NCBI GenBank assembly: GCA_004325065.1
Contig: PITI01000399.1
Coordinates: 1 to 12,984 of the forward strand
Origin: Hamiltosporidium magnivora
Lineage: Eukaryota > Microsporidia > Dubosqiidae
Reading direction: 5' to 3'
Length of the DNA: 12,984 bases
The notes beneath the pieces are model-generated. The model ran no database searches and had not been told where the DNA came from. It saw only the letters and a program-made list of their open reading frames with translations. Both the position numbers and the translations under genes were made by a program. Shown piece after piece: positions 1 to 10,473 of the stretch; positions within the stretch are counted from its first letter, which is position 1, and each line of letters starts with the position of its first letter.

Positions 1-1153
1 GCAATGAATACACATTAAAGACATCTTCTTTAAATTAGAATTATTATATAAGTTTCATTTTGGTAATAAGATGAAGCACGTAAAAAATTACTATTAGATA
101 TTTGCTGCTTTGAGAACCAATTTTAAATATTTTGAGTAAAATTCTAGTTTTATATTGTATTAAAATGAATTTAACATGCTCGTACTCTTTCCTCATATGA
201 TTCGAAGAGGTATTATGAAAGATTCCACCCATTTTCTTTTTAAATTAATATCTAGAGTTTTAATTCTGTTATTTAGTCATGAGGTCAAATTTTCCAAAAA
301 ATTATAGTATAATTTAGTATACAACTGATTACGTTTTTCTATTTTTTTAGCCCGAGCTACAATTTATTATATATTTTAGCTTAGCAACTATATATGATGT
401 GTTGCTTCTAAGAATTGTATTTTTAACAAATATCGATTAGATTTCCGCATAATTCTGCTTAGATAATTTTTCGATATTTTTACTATGTTTTCAAAAATTT
501 AAACAAGTTGAATGATCAAATACGCTTTGGACTTAGCAAAGCACCCATAAACTCGAAAAATATAATTCAAATATAATTAAAAATTTGAATTTACTTTCCA
601 GATAAAACCGTCTCATCAGTTTTGCTTCACACGAAAGAATGTCATGGTATGCTTTATCAATATTATGTAAAAGATAAAAGTTGTTCTATCAGACAAAATT
701 AATTTTTTGTATAGATTTGAGAATATAATTACATTTGTTTGAATTATATTGTTTTTGATAATGACTCATTTGGAAATTATAAAATTCGTAAATTTTTATA
801 ATAATAAAGTAAAAATTACTCGAAATAATTCCACCTACAAAGTTTTTTTTTGCTTTCTTTTAAGCTTGCAAAGTTTTCTGTAAACAAATTTGAAAATAGT
901 TTACATTTGTATGTTATTAGAATTTTTAAAAAACACAAATGTTTTAAATAACTTTAAAAATGAAACCATCTAACATATGAAATCGAATACTTTTGAACAT
1001 CTTGATATATTTGAATAATTCCAGGAAGTTCTTATAACAAGAGTTTTAATATTTTGCTTAACTATTTGTGTGCAAATAATCGAGCGCTTGGACCCGAAGA
1101 CTTTCAATCATTAAACTTTTTTTTCCGCTGTATTTATCCCGAAAAAGCAAATA
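1..1153. other. AT-rich stretch with no recognisable gene
   Basis: Frames are broken by frequent stops on both strands. The longest, 62 codons on the minus strand at 232-44, has an amino-acid make-up driven by AT composition (I, K, Y, L) and no motif. I see no RNA gene, tandem array or mobile element. Confidence -1.
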
Positions 1154-1645
1154 TTGTTTCTGTTTTTTACAGTTTTTATATTTGATTTTTTGAAAAATAT
1201 TTGAGAACATAAATGATAATATGAGTAACATAAACTTACATCTATTGATATAATTATCAAAAAAGTGTCAAATGGCTTAAAATTTGTTGTAAAACCTAAA
1301 TAGTATTACAAATAAGATTAAAAATAATTTATAACTATGATAGGATTAGATTTATTGATTAAGAATTTATCAAAATAATATTAGGCTTATTCCTATTTTG
1401 ATATCTTAAAGTTCCTTGGATTTTTTTATCCATAAAATTCGGTTTATATTCTACGAGAAATCATGCACCAATATTTTTACGACTCAAAAGACATTCAGAA
1501 ATATAAATGAAACACTTACATAATATTATAAAGATAATTATGAGTGTATTAATAACTAAAAGAGCCAAATTATCAATATATACTTTTTTAATATCAAATT
1601 ACAAAATTGAAAGAATAGATATTCAGCTGTAAAAAACAGAAACAA
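1154..1645. repeat. 492-bp interval bounded by perfect 19-bp inverted repeats
   Basis: The 19 bases at 1154-1172 (TTGTTTCTGTTTTTTACAG) are the exact reverse complement of those at 1627-1645. Each copy also contains a small internal palindrome, CTGT...ACAG. Terminal inverted repeats around about 500 bp of non-coding DNA are what a MITE-type element would look like. I see no target-site duplication next to either end and no second copy in the window. The interior is ordinary AT-rich sequence with no coding frame. A chance match of this length is unlikely but possible given the composition. Confidence -1.
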
Positions 1646-4251
1646 GACATTAAATATATAAATTGAAAGTAAAGAATGGACAAACCTTTATCATATTTTA
1701 TTTATACACCGATAAATAACTCTAATTTTCTGTGTCTTTACAAACAATATGCGTTTGTCATAAAATATTAAAATAAAATTTTCAAAATTGCCTAGGTTTT
1801 TCATTGTTAGTGAATTTTTAAGCTAATAAGTCGATAAATAAAACTATATATTTGCTCATTAAGATTTGTATTTATTAATATTAATTGAAAAGGCCTTATT
1901 TTTCAAAAGAAAAAAATAATATAAACTTTCGATCACCTCTTATGTTTATAGAGAGGAATAAATATATACACATGCTACCTATTGCCAGTGCTAATTTTAT
2001 TGGAATGAATATGTTATTTAAACCATATTTTTTCATTTAAAAATCTTTCTTATAATTTGTTTCAAATATATAGAGAAAAAAGCAAAGGTATACTCATTGC
2101 CATTGAAAAAAACTAAATATGTGGCTTCGAACAAAAAATGAAATGTAAGTTTCCGGACCTAATGATCTCTTTTAAAAACAAATTAATTATTTATTTGTTG
2201 GTGATAGTCATACTAACCGAATATAATAGGACCTTTTATAGTATTTTTTTGACTATTATAGAAAACATACTTTTAGTATCAAGCGATTATTTTAATTTTT
2301 TTTAAAATATTTTGATCAGTCGAAAAAAAGATTTAAAAAAAATTTTTTTTCACCAAAATTAAACTTTTCAATCCATTTTCGTAGGAATTAATTTCTTTCT
2401 AGGGAGAAAACCTGTAAAGTTCTTATCTTTTCCTTGAATTTAATTGCTATTTTTTTCATTCTTAGAATCTATTTTTAAATCATACAATTTCTACTATGTA
2501 CTTTTCAGTAGTTTTGCATTTAAAACCAAAATAAAATAGCAAAGACTCAAAATACGAATTATCATGATTATCTTATATTTACTATCCTAGATTTTTGAAT
2601 ATTTATTATTCCACATCATAATAAGATATATTGACCATGACCAATAAAAACGATGAGCCCTTTTTTATGTTCTGGTACAAGTAAATTATATTATTTAAAG
2701 AATATTTTTTATTTTTCTAGCTACCATCAAATGTAATATGATTGATGCCAATAAATATTATTTTATATTTAAACATTCTTATAAAAATTTTATTGCACGA
2801 ATATAAAAAAATTTATTCACAAAAAAATACTGGTTTAAATTTAAAGCACTAGAATTTTAGATTATAAGTTAAGAAAATAATATGTGGAATTGAAATATTT
2901 ATATCTTAGATATAAACTTGGCAATATAATGTTTTTTCAGCTTATTTATTAAAAAAATTCCAATTTATCTTTTTTTTTGAATATATGAAAGCCTGAATAT
3001 TTTATCAAGTTATTCATAACATTTTTTAATTCGTAGATCGTTTAGTTTCCTTCACCATGTAGTATCTTCCAACCCAATAATTGACTTTTAATTAGTTTTA
3101 AATACTTGAGCTTTTATTAAAAAATTCGTTATTTCGAGACACCGTTACAATTTGTATTTTATGAAGACAATAAAAGAAAACAGATGTTTTTTATTTCCGC
3201 CATATTTAAAATAAATTCATACTGAATTAAATATGTTATTAACTATTTTGAAACGTGTCTATTAAAATTGACAATAAAATGGTATATACCAGTGCGGATA
3301 TTTTAAAAATCAATACTTAATGAATATAATGCACAATATAATAAAATACTAAGATAAATTTCGTTTTTAACAGAATTCCTAAAATAGGAATACTTCGATA
3401 AAATATATATCCATAGAATATTTCATTTTATATTTTTATTTCAAATTTGTTTATTTTAATGAACGATCTTCCCATTATAATAAAATTTAATCAATAACTC
3501 ATAAAGCAAATTGAAATAAAAGTACAAACAAGAAAAAACATCAAAATATTTTCTTTAAAACCGAAATAGATTATTTTGTACATCTTATCATAACATTTTA
3601 TTTTTTAAAAACTGTATTTTAAATATTTTTATGCAGTAAAAAATATTATAAACCACAAATTTAAATTTAATATGTTTTTAATATAATCGATCCCAAAAAT
3701 ATAAATATCATAAAAGTATTACATAACAATTAATTAAATAAAACCCTTTGCGATATAATATTTTAGATTATTTTATTCATAGAACAGATAAATTAAAATC
3801 ATTATTATAGAGGTATACAAAATATAATATTTTACGATAAGATTGATTTCATGAAAAATTAAAATAATATTGGAATTCAGAGAAAGTGTCTTAAAATAGA
3901 TTTATTCTCATCTTTAGTATTTTTTGAATTATTTTTAATTTTAAGATTATTTTAAACATTAATGCCATTTTATAATTTTGTAATTCTGGCTTTTTATAGC
4001 TTAAATGGTATGACCGTTGTGACCCTTATTTTCGCTATTTTCTAAAATAAACTATTTGATTGTATCAGAACCCTTTAACAGAATATTTTCAACGTTTGTA
4101 GTATAACTAGACGCATTACTATTAAAAACATATAAGTATATATTTGAAATTTTAAACCAGCCTGTTTTAAAATCAAATTATTTCTTACTATAGTAGGTAG
4201 AAATGATAGTTTTTAAATTCAAACAAAAAACAAAATTTTCCAGTGCTTCTA
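1646..4251. other. AT-rich stretch with no recognisable gene
   Basis: Long A and T runs with scattered short frames. The longest I noticed starts at ATG 2138 and stops at 2303-2305. It gives 55 residues with one hydrophobic segment (LIIYLLVIVIL) that could span a membrane, but nothing else supports it as a gene. No repeats of note were found by eye. Confidence -1.
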
Positions 4252-4269
4252 TGGAGAAATGGTTAAGGC
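4252..4269 (+). ncRNA. tRNA A-box/D-arm-like fragment, probable relic or chance
   Basis: TGGAGAAATGGTTAAGGC resembles bases 8-26 of eukaryotic serine or leucine tRNAs, whose A box and D loop typically read TGG..GAGTGGTTAAGGC. The following 60-90 bases contain no convincing GGTTCGAATCC B box and no 3' acceptor strand complementary to the bases before 4252. A functional tRNA is therefore not supported; a 5' fragment of a decayed tRNA gene is possible. Confidence -1.
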
Positions 4270-4657
4270 ATATAATAACATGTTAAATTACCTTTCACCC
4301 TTTTTTATTGTTACAGAAACATCATAATTTAAACCATAAAATTTACATTTAAAATTTTATCCTGAAATAGTGATTTAAAACCGCCAGAATAAATGAATCA
4401 AGAAAATTAAAATTAATATAACAACATATCTAGATTTATCATAGTCTGAAAAATTCACTTATCATTATTTTGCAATAATCATATTCCTTATCTCCAGTAG
4501 AAAAAGATATTCTATTATACTTTTCTTTCGCTAAAACTAGTTAGGAAATACTTGTCTGGATTTTTAGTTTGTACTTTCTAAGTCTTAGATACAATATTTT
4601 AATAATATGCCACACCAGTATCTATCTAACAACCCAAAAAAAATAATCGATATAAAA

Positions 4658-4697
4658 GAAATTCTAGTCTGTAAAAACACATTACAACTAGAATTTC
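4658..4697. repeat. Perfect 11-bp inverted repeat, 18-base loop
   Basis: GAAATTCTAGT at 4658-4668 is the exact reverse complement of ACTAGAATTTC at 4687-4697. It could form a hairpin in RNA or a small cruciform. There is no gene on either side to give it a role, so it may be fortuitous. Confidence -1.
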
Positions 4698-5625
4698 CAT
4701 TAAACAAAGTATTTTTATTTCTCCTAACAAAATGATAAATTATATGTGATGCGAGAATATCAAAACCGTCTTTGTTATTACCGATTATAATATTTTCTAT
4801 TACAATTTATAAATAGAGAATAAATTCTATAAATTGATCATTAAAATTTATTGCAAATATTACTCCCATTTGTTTCAAATACGAAAAACACTAAAAAATA
4901 AAATATGCGCTACTTTTAATTCATTATTAATACAGAAACATAAAAGTATTATACCATGATATAAATAGATGAGCGTTATAACTTTAAAGGTTTTCCTTTA
5001 AAAAATCGTCTAATTTTTGAATAAATATTAAGATTTTGATTATTTAGTTCTGGAATTTGAAAAATGAATTAGAAATAAATTGAATCGAGATTTAAATTTT
5101 TAAAAAAAATATTTGCATATCCGTGAGAAAATATAGATCTATCAACAAATAACGGTAGATTGGAAGCTTCGAATTAAAACAATTAAAAACGTTGTGAAAT
5201 AAACAAAGAAAAGGATATATTGAAAAAAGACTTCGCTACAGATTTTCTTCTACCGGTATTAATCTATAGGCAATCATGTAAAATACTTAGATTAGATTCT
5301 TTAAATAAACTTATATAATACAAATTTTGGTTTTCCAGGCTCCTCTCAATAAATCAATATTTTTTTAACATTTGATTAAATGTTTTTTGACATTATACGT
5401 TTAAACTCTTGGAAATAGTTTTCTTCCTTTGGTTTTTATAGGGAAGTAAAAAGATTTCTTCATTATTAAAAATATTTGTTCTATTCTTTTAGAAGACTAT
5501 TGGTTCTTATGAATCTTTTTAAGAATAATATGTGTTTTCAGACACTAAGAAGTTGTTTTTTTGCAAGTAAATATTCGTTAAGAAATCAAAAAAATAAGAT
5601 TTAAAAGGTTATCAAAAGCAAAAAT
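4698..5625. other. AT-rich stretch, no identified gene
   Basis: Nothing identifiable up to about 5210. From 5210 rightward to about 6027 a single minus-strand register is somewhat more open than average, with about 16 stops in 270 codons. It includes stretches such as VFPRFIFAFDNLLNLIFLI and ILWFYIVAKRLFKF. This is not far from chance for the local composition, so I do not annotate a gene. Confidence -1.
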
Positions 5626-5652
5626 AAATCTCGGAAAAACTTTCCGGGATTT
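5626..5652. repeat. 12-bp hairpin followed by a T run
   Basis: AAATCTCGGAAA (5626-5637) pairs with TTTCCGGGATTT (5641-5652) through a three-base loop, with one G-T wobble. The stem is GC-rich for this window and runs into Ts, so it resembles a bacterial intrinsic terminator. The window otherwise looks eukaryotic and no gene ends just upstream on the + strand, so I do not call it a terminator. Confidence -1.
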
Positions 5653-7608
5653 TTAACCCTATTAAAGCAAGCTTGGCACATAGTATTTGAATTTAAACAT
5701 AATATCAAAGTATTTTTATCTGAATTTAAATAAACGTTTGGCCACGATATAAAACCAAAGAATTTTTATAGAAACTAGAAAGTGTATAATAAGAATCCAA
5801 TACTCCCAAATCTAGTACCGAGGTATATTATTTAGATTTTTAGTATTTATGTTTAAGATCTTATTCGGGAGAATGATGTTAAAGCTTTGTTGTTAATACT
5901 TTGAAGGCAAAGTAATTGCATCGTTATTATTTACGACAAAAAAAAGACAACTGCCATTAACAGTTAACAACCAAAATTTTGTTTTGGTTTCCTTTATGAG
6001 TAATTTTAAACTTATACAACTTGTCAGAATTTTTTTTTCGCTTTTTAGTGTTCATGATTTTTGTGCTAATTATGATGTTTGGATACACCATAATAACAAT
6101 GATTTTAATAATTTTAAGCTTTATATTTGGTCTTTATAAAATGACTCGTATAGTCTGAATAATTAATATAATACTTTGTTTTAATAATTTCAATTAGCAT
6201 TAAGCTTTAAATTTATTATTTTTATTTAGAAAACAATTTAAAAGTAGTTTTTTAAATATAAAGCACAATTATAAAAACCAAACTTAAATTTGAAAACAAA
6301 ACTTTGTAGAATTCTAGTATTTGTTTTTTTTTAAAAATTTAGTCAGATTTGAGAATTGTTATTTTCGGAGATTGAGGTATAGTTAAAATATAAATAGAGA
6401 TTTTTTTTAAAATATTATTTGCACATATACAGATATACATAAAAACCTGGTTTTTTCTAGTAAAGAATATATAAATTGTTGTAGTTTCGTTACTAGAAGA
6501 GCATTTTCCAAATACAAATTTTACTATTATATTTTTTTTACCGTATTAAACTAATATTTAAATGTAGTTTTACAAAAGAAGGAAATGAGTAACTCTTCGA
6601 TCTAAACATGAGATAATCTGATAATACTACTGCGTGACTAATAATAATCATTCTGATATTAAAAATTTAAAAAAACCTAAAATTGACGAAAACATCCAGT
6701 ATAACTATAAAAATTCAACTATGATAAAAGAAAGTATAAGGAAGTCTAAGAACTAAGTAGGATTTTATAGCTATCCCGTGCTTTTTCAAGAATGTCCTTC
6801 AATTGACGAAAACATACTTCTTTATGACGCCTGGTCAAATTTCATGATTTAATTTTTTTAACCATGAATTAATTGGTTTTTTTACAGAAATAAAATCAAT
6901 AAAATCAAGTAAACTCCTCACAAAAAGCTTTTCCAGGATATCTTGTGATTTTAAAGATGTGTTTTATTGAACAATTTTATGATTATAAATATGCTTAAAA
7001 ATTTTCTTCAATATAAGTTGCGCAAAATACAATTTTAAATGAAAGATATCTCCAAATTAATAATATAGCTAGATAAGAAAAAGCTTATCAAATCATTCAA
7101 TATTCTCATACTTTTAATATTTTGTTTAAACGTCTAATTTTCAAATATTTACTTAAATATTTACCATAGAAATAATATTATTCACCGAAACTATTTTTCG
7201 AACCCTGATAAAAAAATTTATTAACGAAAAATATGCAAAAATGCTAACCAAAATCAATAATTTACACAATTTCAACATATTTCTATGAGTTTCTAAATAT
7301 AAATGCTTTTATAAAAACGGTTGATGCTATATTTTCTAATTAAACAGAAGCAGATAATACCATATAATATATGAAATTTTTATAAGAGCCGATAGAATAA
7401 AGTTTTTTTTTCGCAAATGGCATCCTACAGGCGATTATAAATATCACTATATATTCCTAGTTAAAAATTTTTCCATAAAATTCAAGCTACTTTATTTCGT
7501 TTAGAATATCATATTATTACGTTTATATGCCATGATCTATAGTTTTTAATATTATACGTAATTTTAGCTTTATACAGAAACTTTTTCTCAATACTCTAAA
7601 GTCATACC
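5653..7608. other. AT-rich stretch with no recognisable gene
   Basis: It holds the weakly open minus-strand frame described for 5210-6027, a short AACCAAAA/TTTTGGTT inverted repeat at 5969-5989, and the direct repeat at 6681-6815. Otherwise I see only AT-rich spacer. Confidence -1.
6681..6815. repeat. Two direct copies of a 15-base word, 120 bases apart
   Basis: AATTGACGAAAACAT occurs at 6681-6695 and again at 6801-6815 in the same orientation. It includes GACG, which is rare here, so it stands out from the A/T-only repeats. Flanking bases do not match, and no array or element is visible. Confidence -1.
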
Positions 7609-8329
7609 TTAGAGAAATACTAAGGTTTTTAATCCATAATGTACATAAAGAAAGTTAAATATGCGCGGCCTTGTTTTGCGTTTGTAAGAGCTCTTTAACT
7701 AGCATACTTTAGAAAACAAAAATTTTCTATTAGACTTTGTAAAATGTGTATTATCGAAAAGGATAACACTATGAACAAAATAGCTTACAGCGAATAAATC
7801 TTTGCGACTTAAATTAAGTCTTCTTTTTTTAGCGTAGACATACAAACAGGTATAACCTGCTACTTAACATTCTGTTGGCGTAAGAATGTTATATTTTTGT
7901 ATCATCCAGAGACTAAGTCTTCCGTTTAGTGTGACTGAACCTAGGCAAGGAATGTTTTTGGATACCGATAACTAAGATTCAGAATAGGTATAGAATCTAG
8001 TTATATAGAAAACTACAAAATTATTTATAGAAAAATCTGCAGGGCTTAAAGATCTTTTCATTTATTAAAAAGTCGTTTAAAACAAACAAAAACACTGTTT
8101 TTTGATTAAACCAAGGATTCAAACTATAATCATCCCAGAAATTTAACTTTATATTGCTCTTAAGATAGCTTTCCTCGTTGTAGGACCAATTTTAGCCGAT
8201 ATTAATCCAAAAAAATTTTATTATAGGACTAGAATGTTTATAACAATTAGAAAGAGAAATATTTTCTCGGTAAAGTATATTTTTAACACAGAAGAGTAAA
8301 ATTTCTTTTGAAGTAACTTGTGAGGTTTT
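7609..8329 (-). pseudogene. Possible decayed gene, unidentified (weakly cyclin-like)
   Basis: Two unusually open minus-strand frames lie end to end in different registers. From 8329 down to 8021 a 103-codon frame has one internal stop and includes NEESYLKSNIKLNFWDDYSL and FLFVLNDFLINEKIF. From 7971 down to 7609 a 121-codon frame has two internal stops and includes RLSLWMIQKYNILTPTEC, then GYTCLYVYAKKRRLNLSRKD and SVILFDNTHFTKSN. A short AT-rich join of about 50 bases with stops separates them, as expected if a frameshift split one gene. The region is visibly richer in G+C than its surroundings. The second piece has the rough rhythm of a Pho80/PCL-type cyclin box (a KY..LTP.EC helix, then an LN.. 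helix, then FDN..F.K), but no residue is diagnostic, so I do not assign a function. Frames this open are uncommon but not excluded by chance in 13 kb. Confidence -1.
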
Positions 8330-10473
8330 CTATTATTAAAAGGGGTAACTTAACCAAACCTGTCTAAAGAATAACTATTAGGTCTTATATTTTTCTCTTC
8401 AGAGTTAATAAAACAAAAATTAATAAATTTTTATGTTCTGAATTATTTTCCAAAAAACAGGCTCTTCTTTTTTTGTAGTATGAACGAATAGGTCTTAATA
8501 TTCCCTTTAAACCGTTCCATTTAATAAATATACAAGGATACAAAGTTCTCAAACAATCTTAGATTTTTTTTATCTTTTATTCACATAAGTGTAAATAATC
8601 AAAAATAGTTTTCTTTACCGATTTAAACAAATAACTTTTCTCTCGGATTTTTTTTAACTTGCATAGCCATCATATATGTTTCAATCTAATATTCAAGACA
8701 ATATTCGGATCACGCTTCATTTTATTTAATTTCAAGGGTGCATATAGATCCCTCATTTGCATATTATTATTTAAATTTTGCAAAATATTAGATAATTTAA
8801 ATTGCTATCACAATATAATTTTCATGTATTAATCATGAGATTTTAGTTTTTAAATACTTATATAACTTTATTAAAAATTGGTGGCATTAATCCCGATTTT
8901 CTCTAAGAATATTAAAAAACTTAACACAATTTAATTAATATAAACGTCGTTTTGCTTAGTATGTGAATATACTCAATAACCTATTATAAAAACCTTTCAT
9001 ACATATATTATGTTTTGTTTTGACAGAGAAAAACATATCTGTAGGAGGTCTCATATATCTAATCATTTCCAAAAAGATTTTTAGAAATTTAAAAAAATGT
9101 TTGTAAAAACGTCAACAACTTTACAGTTATCAATGAAGGATGATTTCACATAAAAATTCTAAAATTATCGAAAAACCGTAACAAACCGCTATTTCAAAAC
9201 TAAAGAAAATAGATTAATAATCACAGAACTGAGTTATTTAAAACATTTAAAAATAAATTCATTTAGACTGTAAAGTCAATGTTAACTTTTGCAAGAATAT
9301 ACTTGTACTTTTTAAATGCAACAAAAATTAAATCCAAATGTACATTAGTTGATTATTAATACTTAAATTATACCAATAAATATATTTAAAAAAGAAAACT
9401 ATAAACACATTAATTTTTAGGTTTTAAATTAAATCAATGTACCATTTACCGTCATTTCAAAAATCCATATTGTACAATTTTTATTTAGTTCAGATGTTAG
9501 ATTTATACATATATAACAGTAAGTTTAATGTATATATTTAAATTCGCTGATGGGTTTAATTTTTTACTTTATAAAGGGTATTTGAAATATAAAATGGCCA
9601 AAAATAATTCTTTGATTCAAAATGAAGAATTTCCAATATATTTATATAAACGTTATAAATAATTGGATTTAATGATTTTTTTATATAAAAAAAATTTTAA
9701 TCATGTTTTACCAGAATTGATTTAAAATTTCTTTCTTCTAAAAATTTTATATATTACACCGTGGCATAATTCATATGAACCGAATATAGTCGATTCATAA
9801 CTTAAAAACAATATATTTTTCTAACCATCTTTTACTTCTATGCTGCCTCTGTATTTAATATGTTTAAGTTGTAATCAGAGTCATTTATTAAAATTATAAA
9901 TTATTAGAAACATTGGCATATCTAAGATACTTTTGATTTAATTTTATTGTAAAAAAAATATTTGAATTTCTCTAAATTATTTTGCTACATTTTCTACAGT
10001 TTTTCCTGATAAAAAATTTTGTTTTCTATTTCATGATTTTAAATCATTTAAGAAGAATAAAATCAAAAAAATAAACTGACAATAAAGTAATTAAATATAA
10101 ATTTTGATTATTTCGCTTTTAAATCTTAGCTTAAGAATAAAATACTAAAACAATTAAAATATATTTGCAAGAAGAAAGAATTATAAAAATAATAAAAACA
10201 GGGCTTTAAAAAATATTTAGATTGTTTTTATTTAATGCGGTAATAAAAAAATTAACTGCTATGAATATTTTATAAAAAAGGGTTTCATTAAATATTTTTT
10301 TGTGTAAATTCCTTTCACCTAGAAAATGTAAAACGATTTTTAAACTGCAAAAAGGAGTAACTTCTAGACTTTATGAACAAGTTTACTGAACAAATAAAAT
10401 TATCAGTAAAAACTAATTTAAATAATTAGGAAAGTAAAATACAGAAGAGTTAGAATGTAATAGTTGAATATAG
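8330..10473. other. AT-rich stretch between the possible minus-strand relic and the helicase relic
   Basis: A plus-strand frame at 9010-9273 begins with ATG and has three internal stops in 88 codons, including FCFDREKHICRRSHISNHFQ and NRYFKTKENRLIITELSYLK. It matches nothing I know and is within chance range. The end of this stretch (10373-10473) may hold the worn N-terminus of the helicase, beginning MNKFTEQIKLSVKTNLNN. The rest is spacer. Confidence -1.

Noticed and set aside
44..232. 62-codon minus-strand open frame
   Set aside because: The length is expected by chance in 13 kb of this composition, and there is no motif or supporting neighbour.
2138..2305. 55-residue ORF with one possible membrane segment
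   Set aside because: It starts with ATG and is hydrophobic, but AT-rich DNA readily encodes such I/L/F-rich peptides; no homologue or signal supports it.
5210..6027. Long, fairly open minus-strand register
   Set aside because: The stop density is only modestly below expectation for the local base composition, and no motifs were found.
7185..7215. TTTCGAACCC resembling a tRNA B box on either strand
   Set aside because: No flanking T-stem pairing and no A box at the proper distance.
9010..9273. Plus-strand frame with three internal stops
   Set aside because: About five frames this open are expected by chance among all six frames of the window, and no family was recognised.
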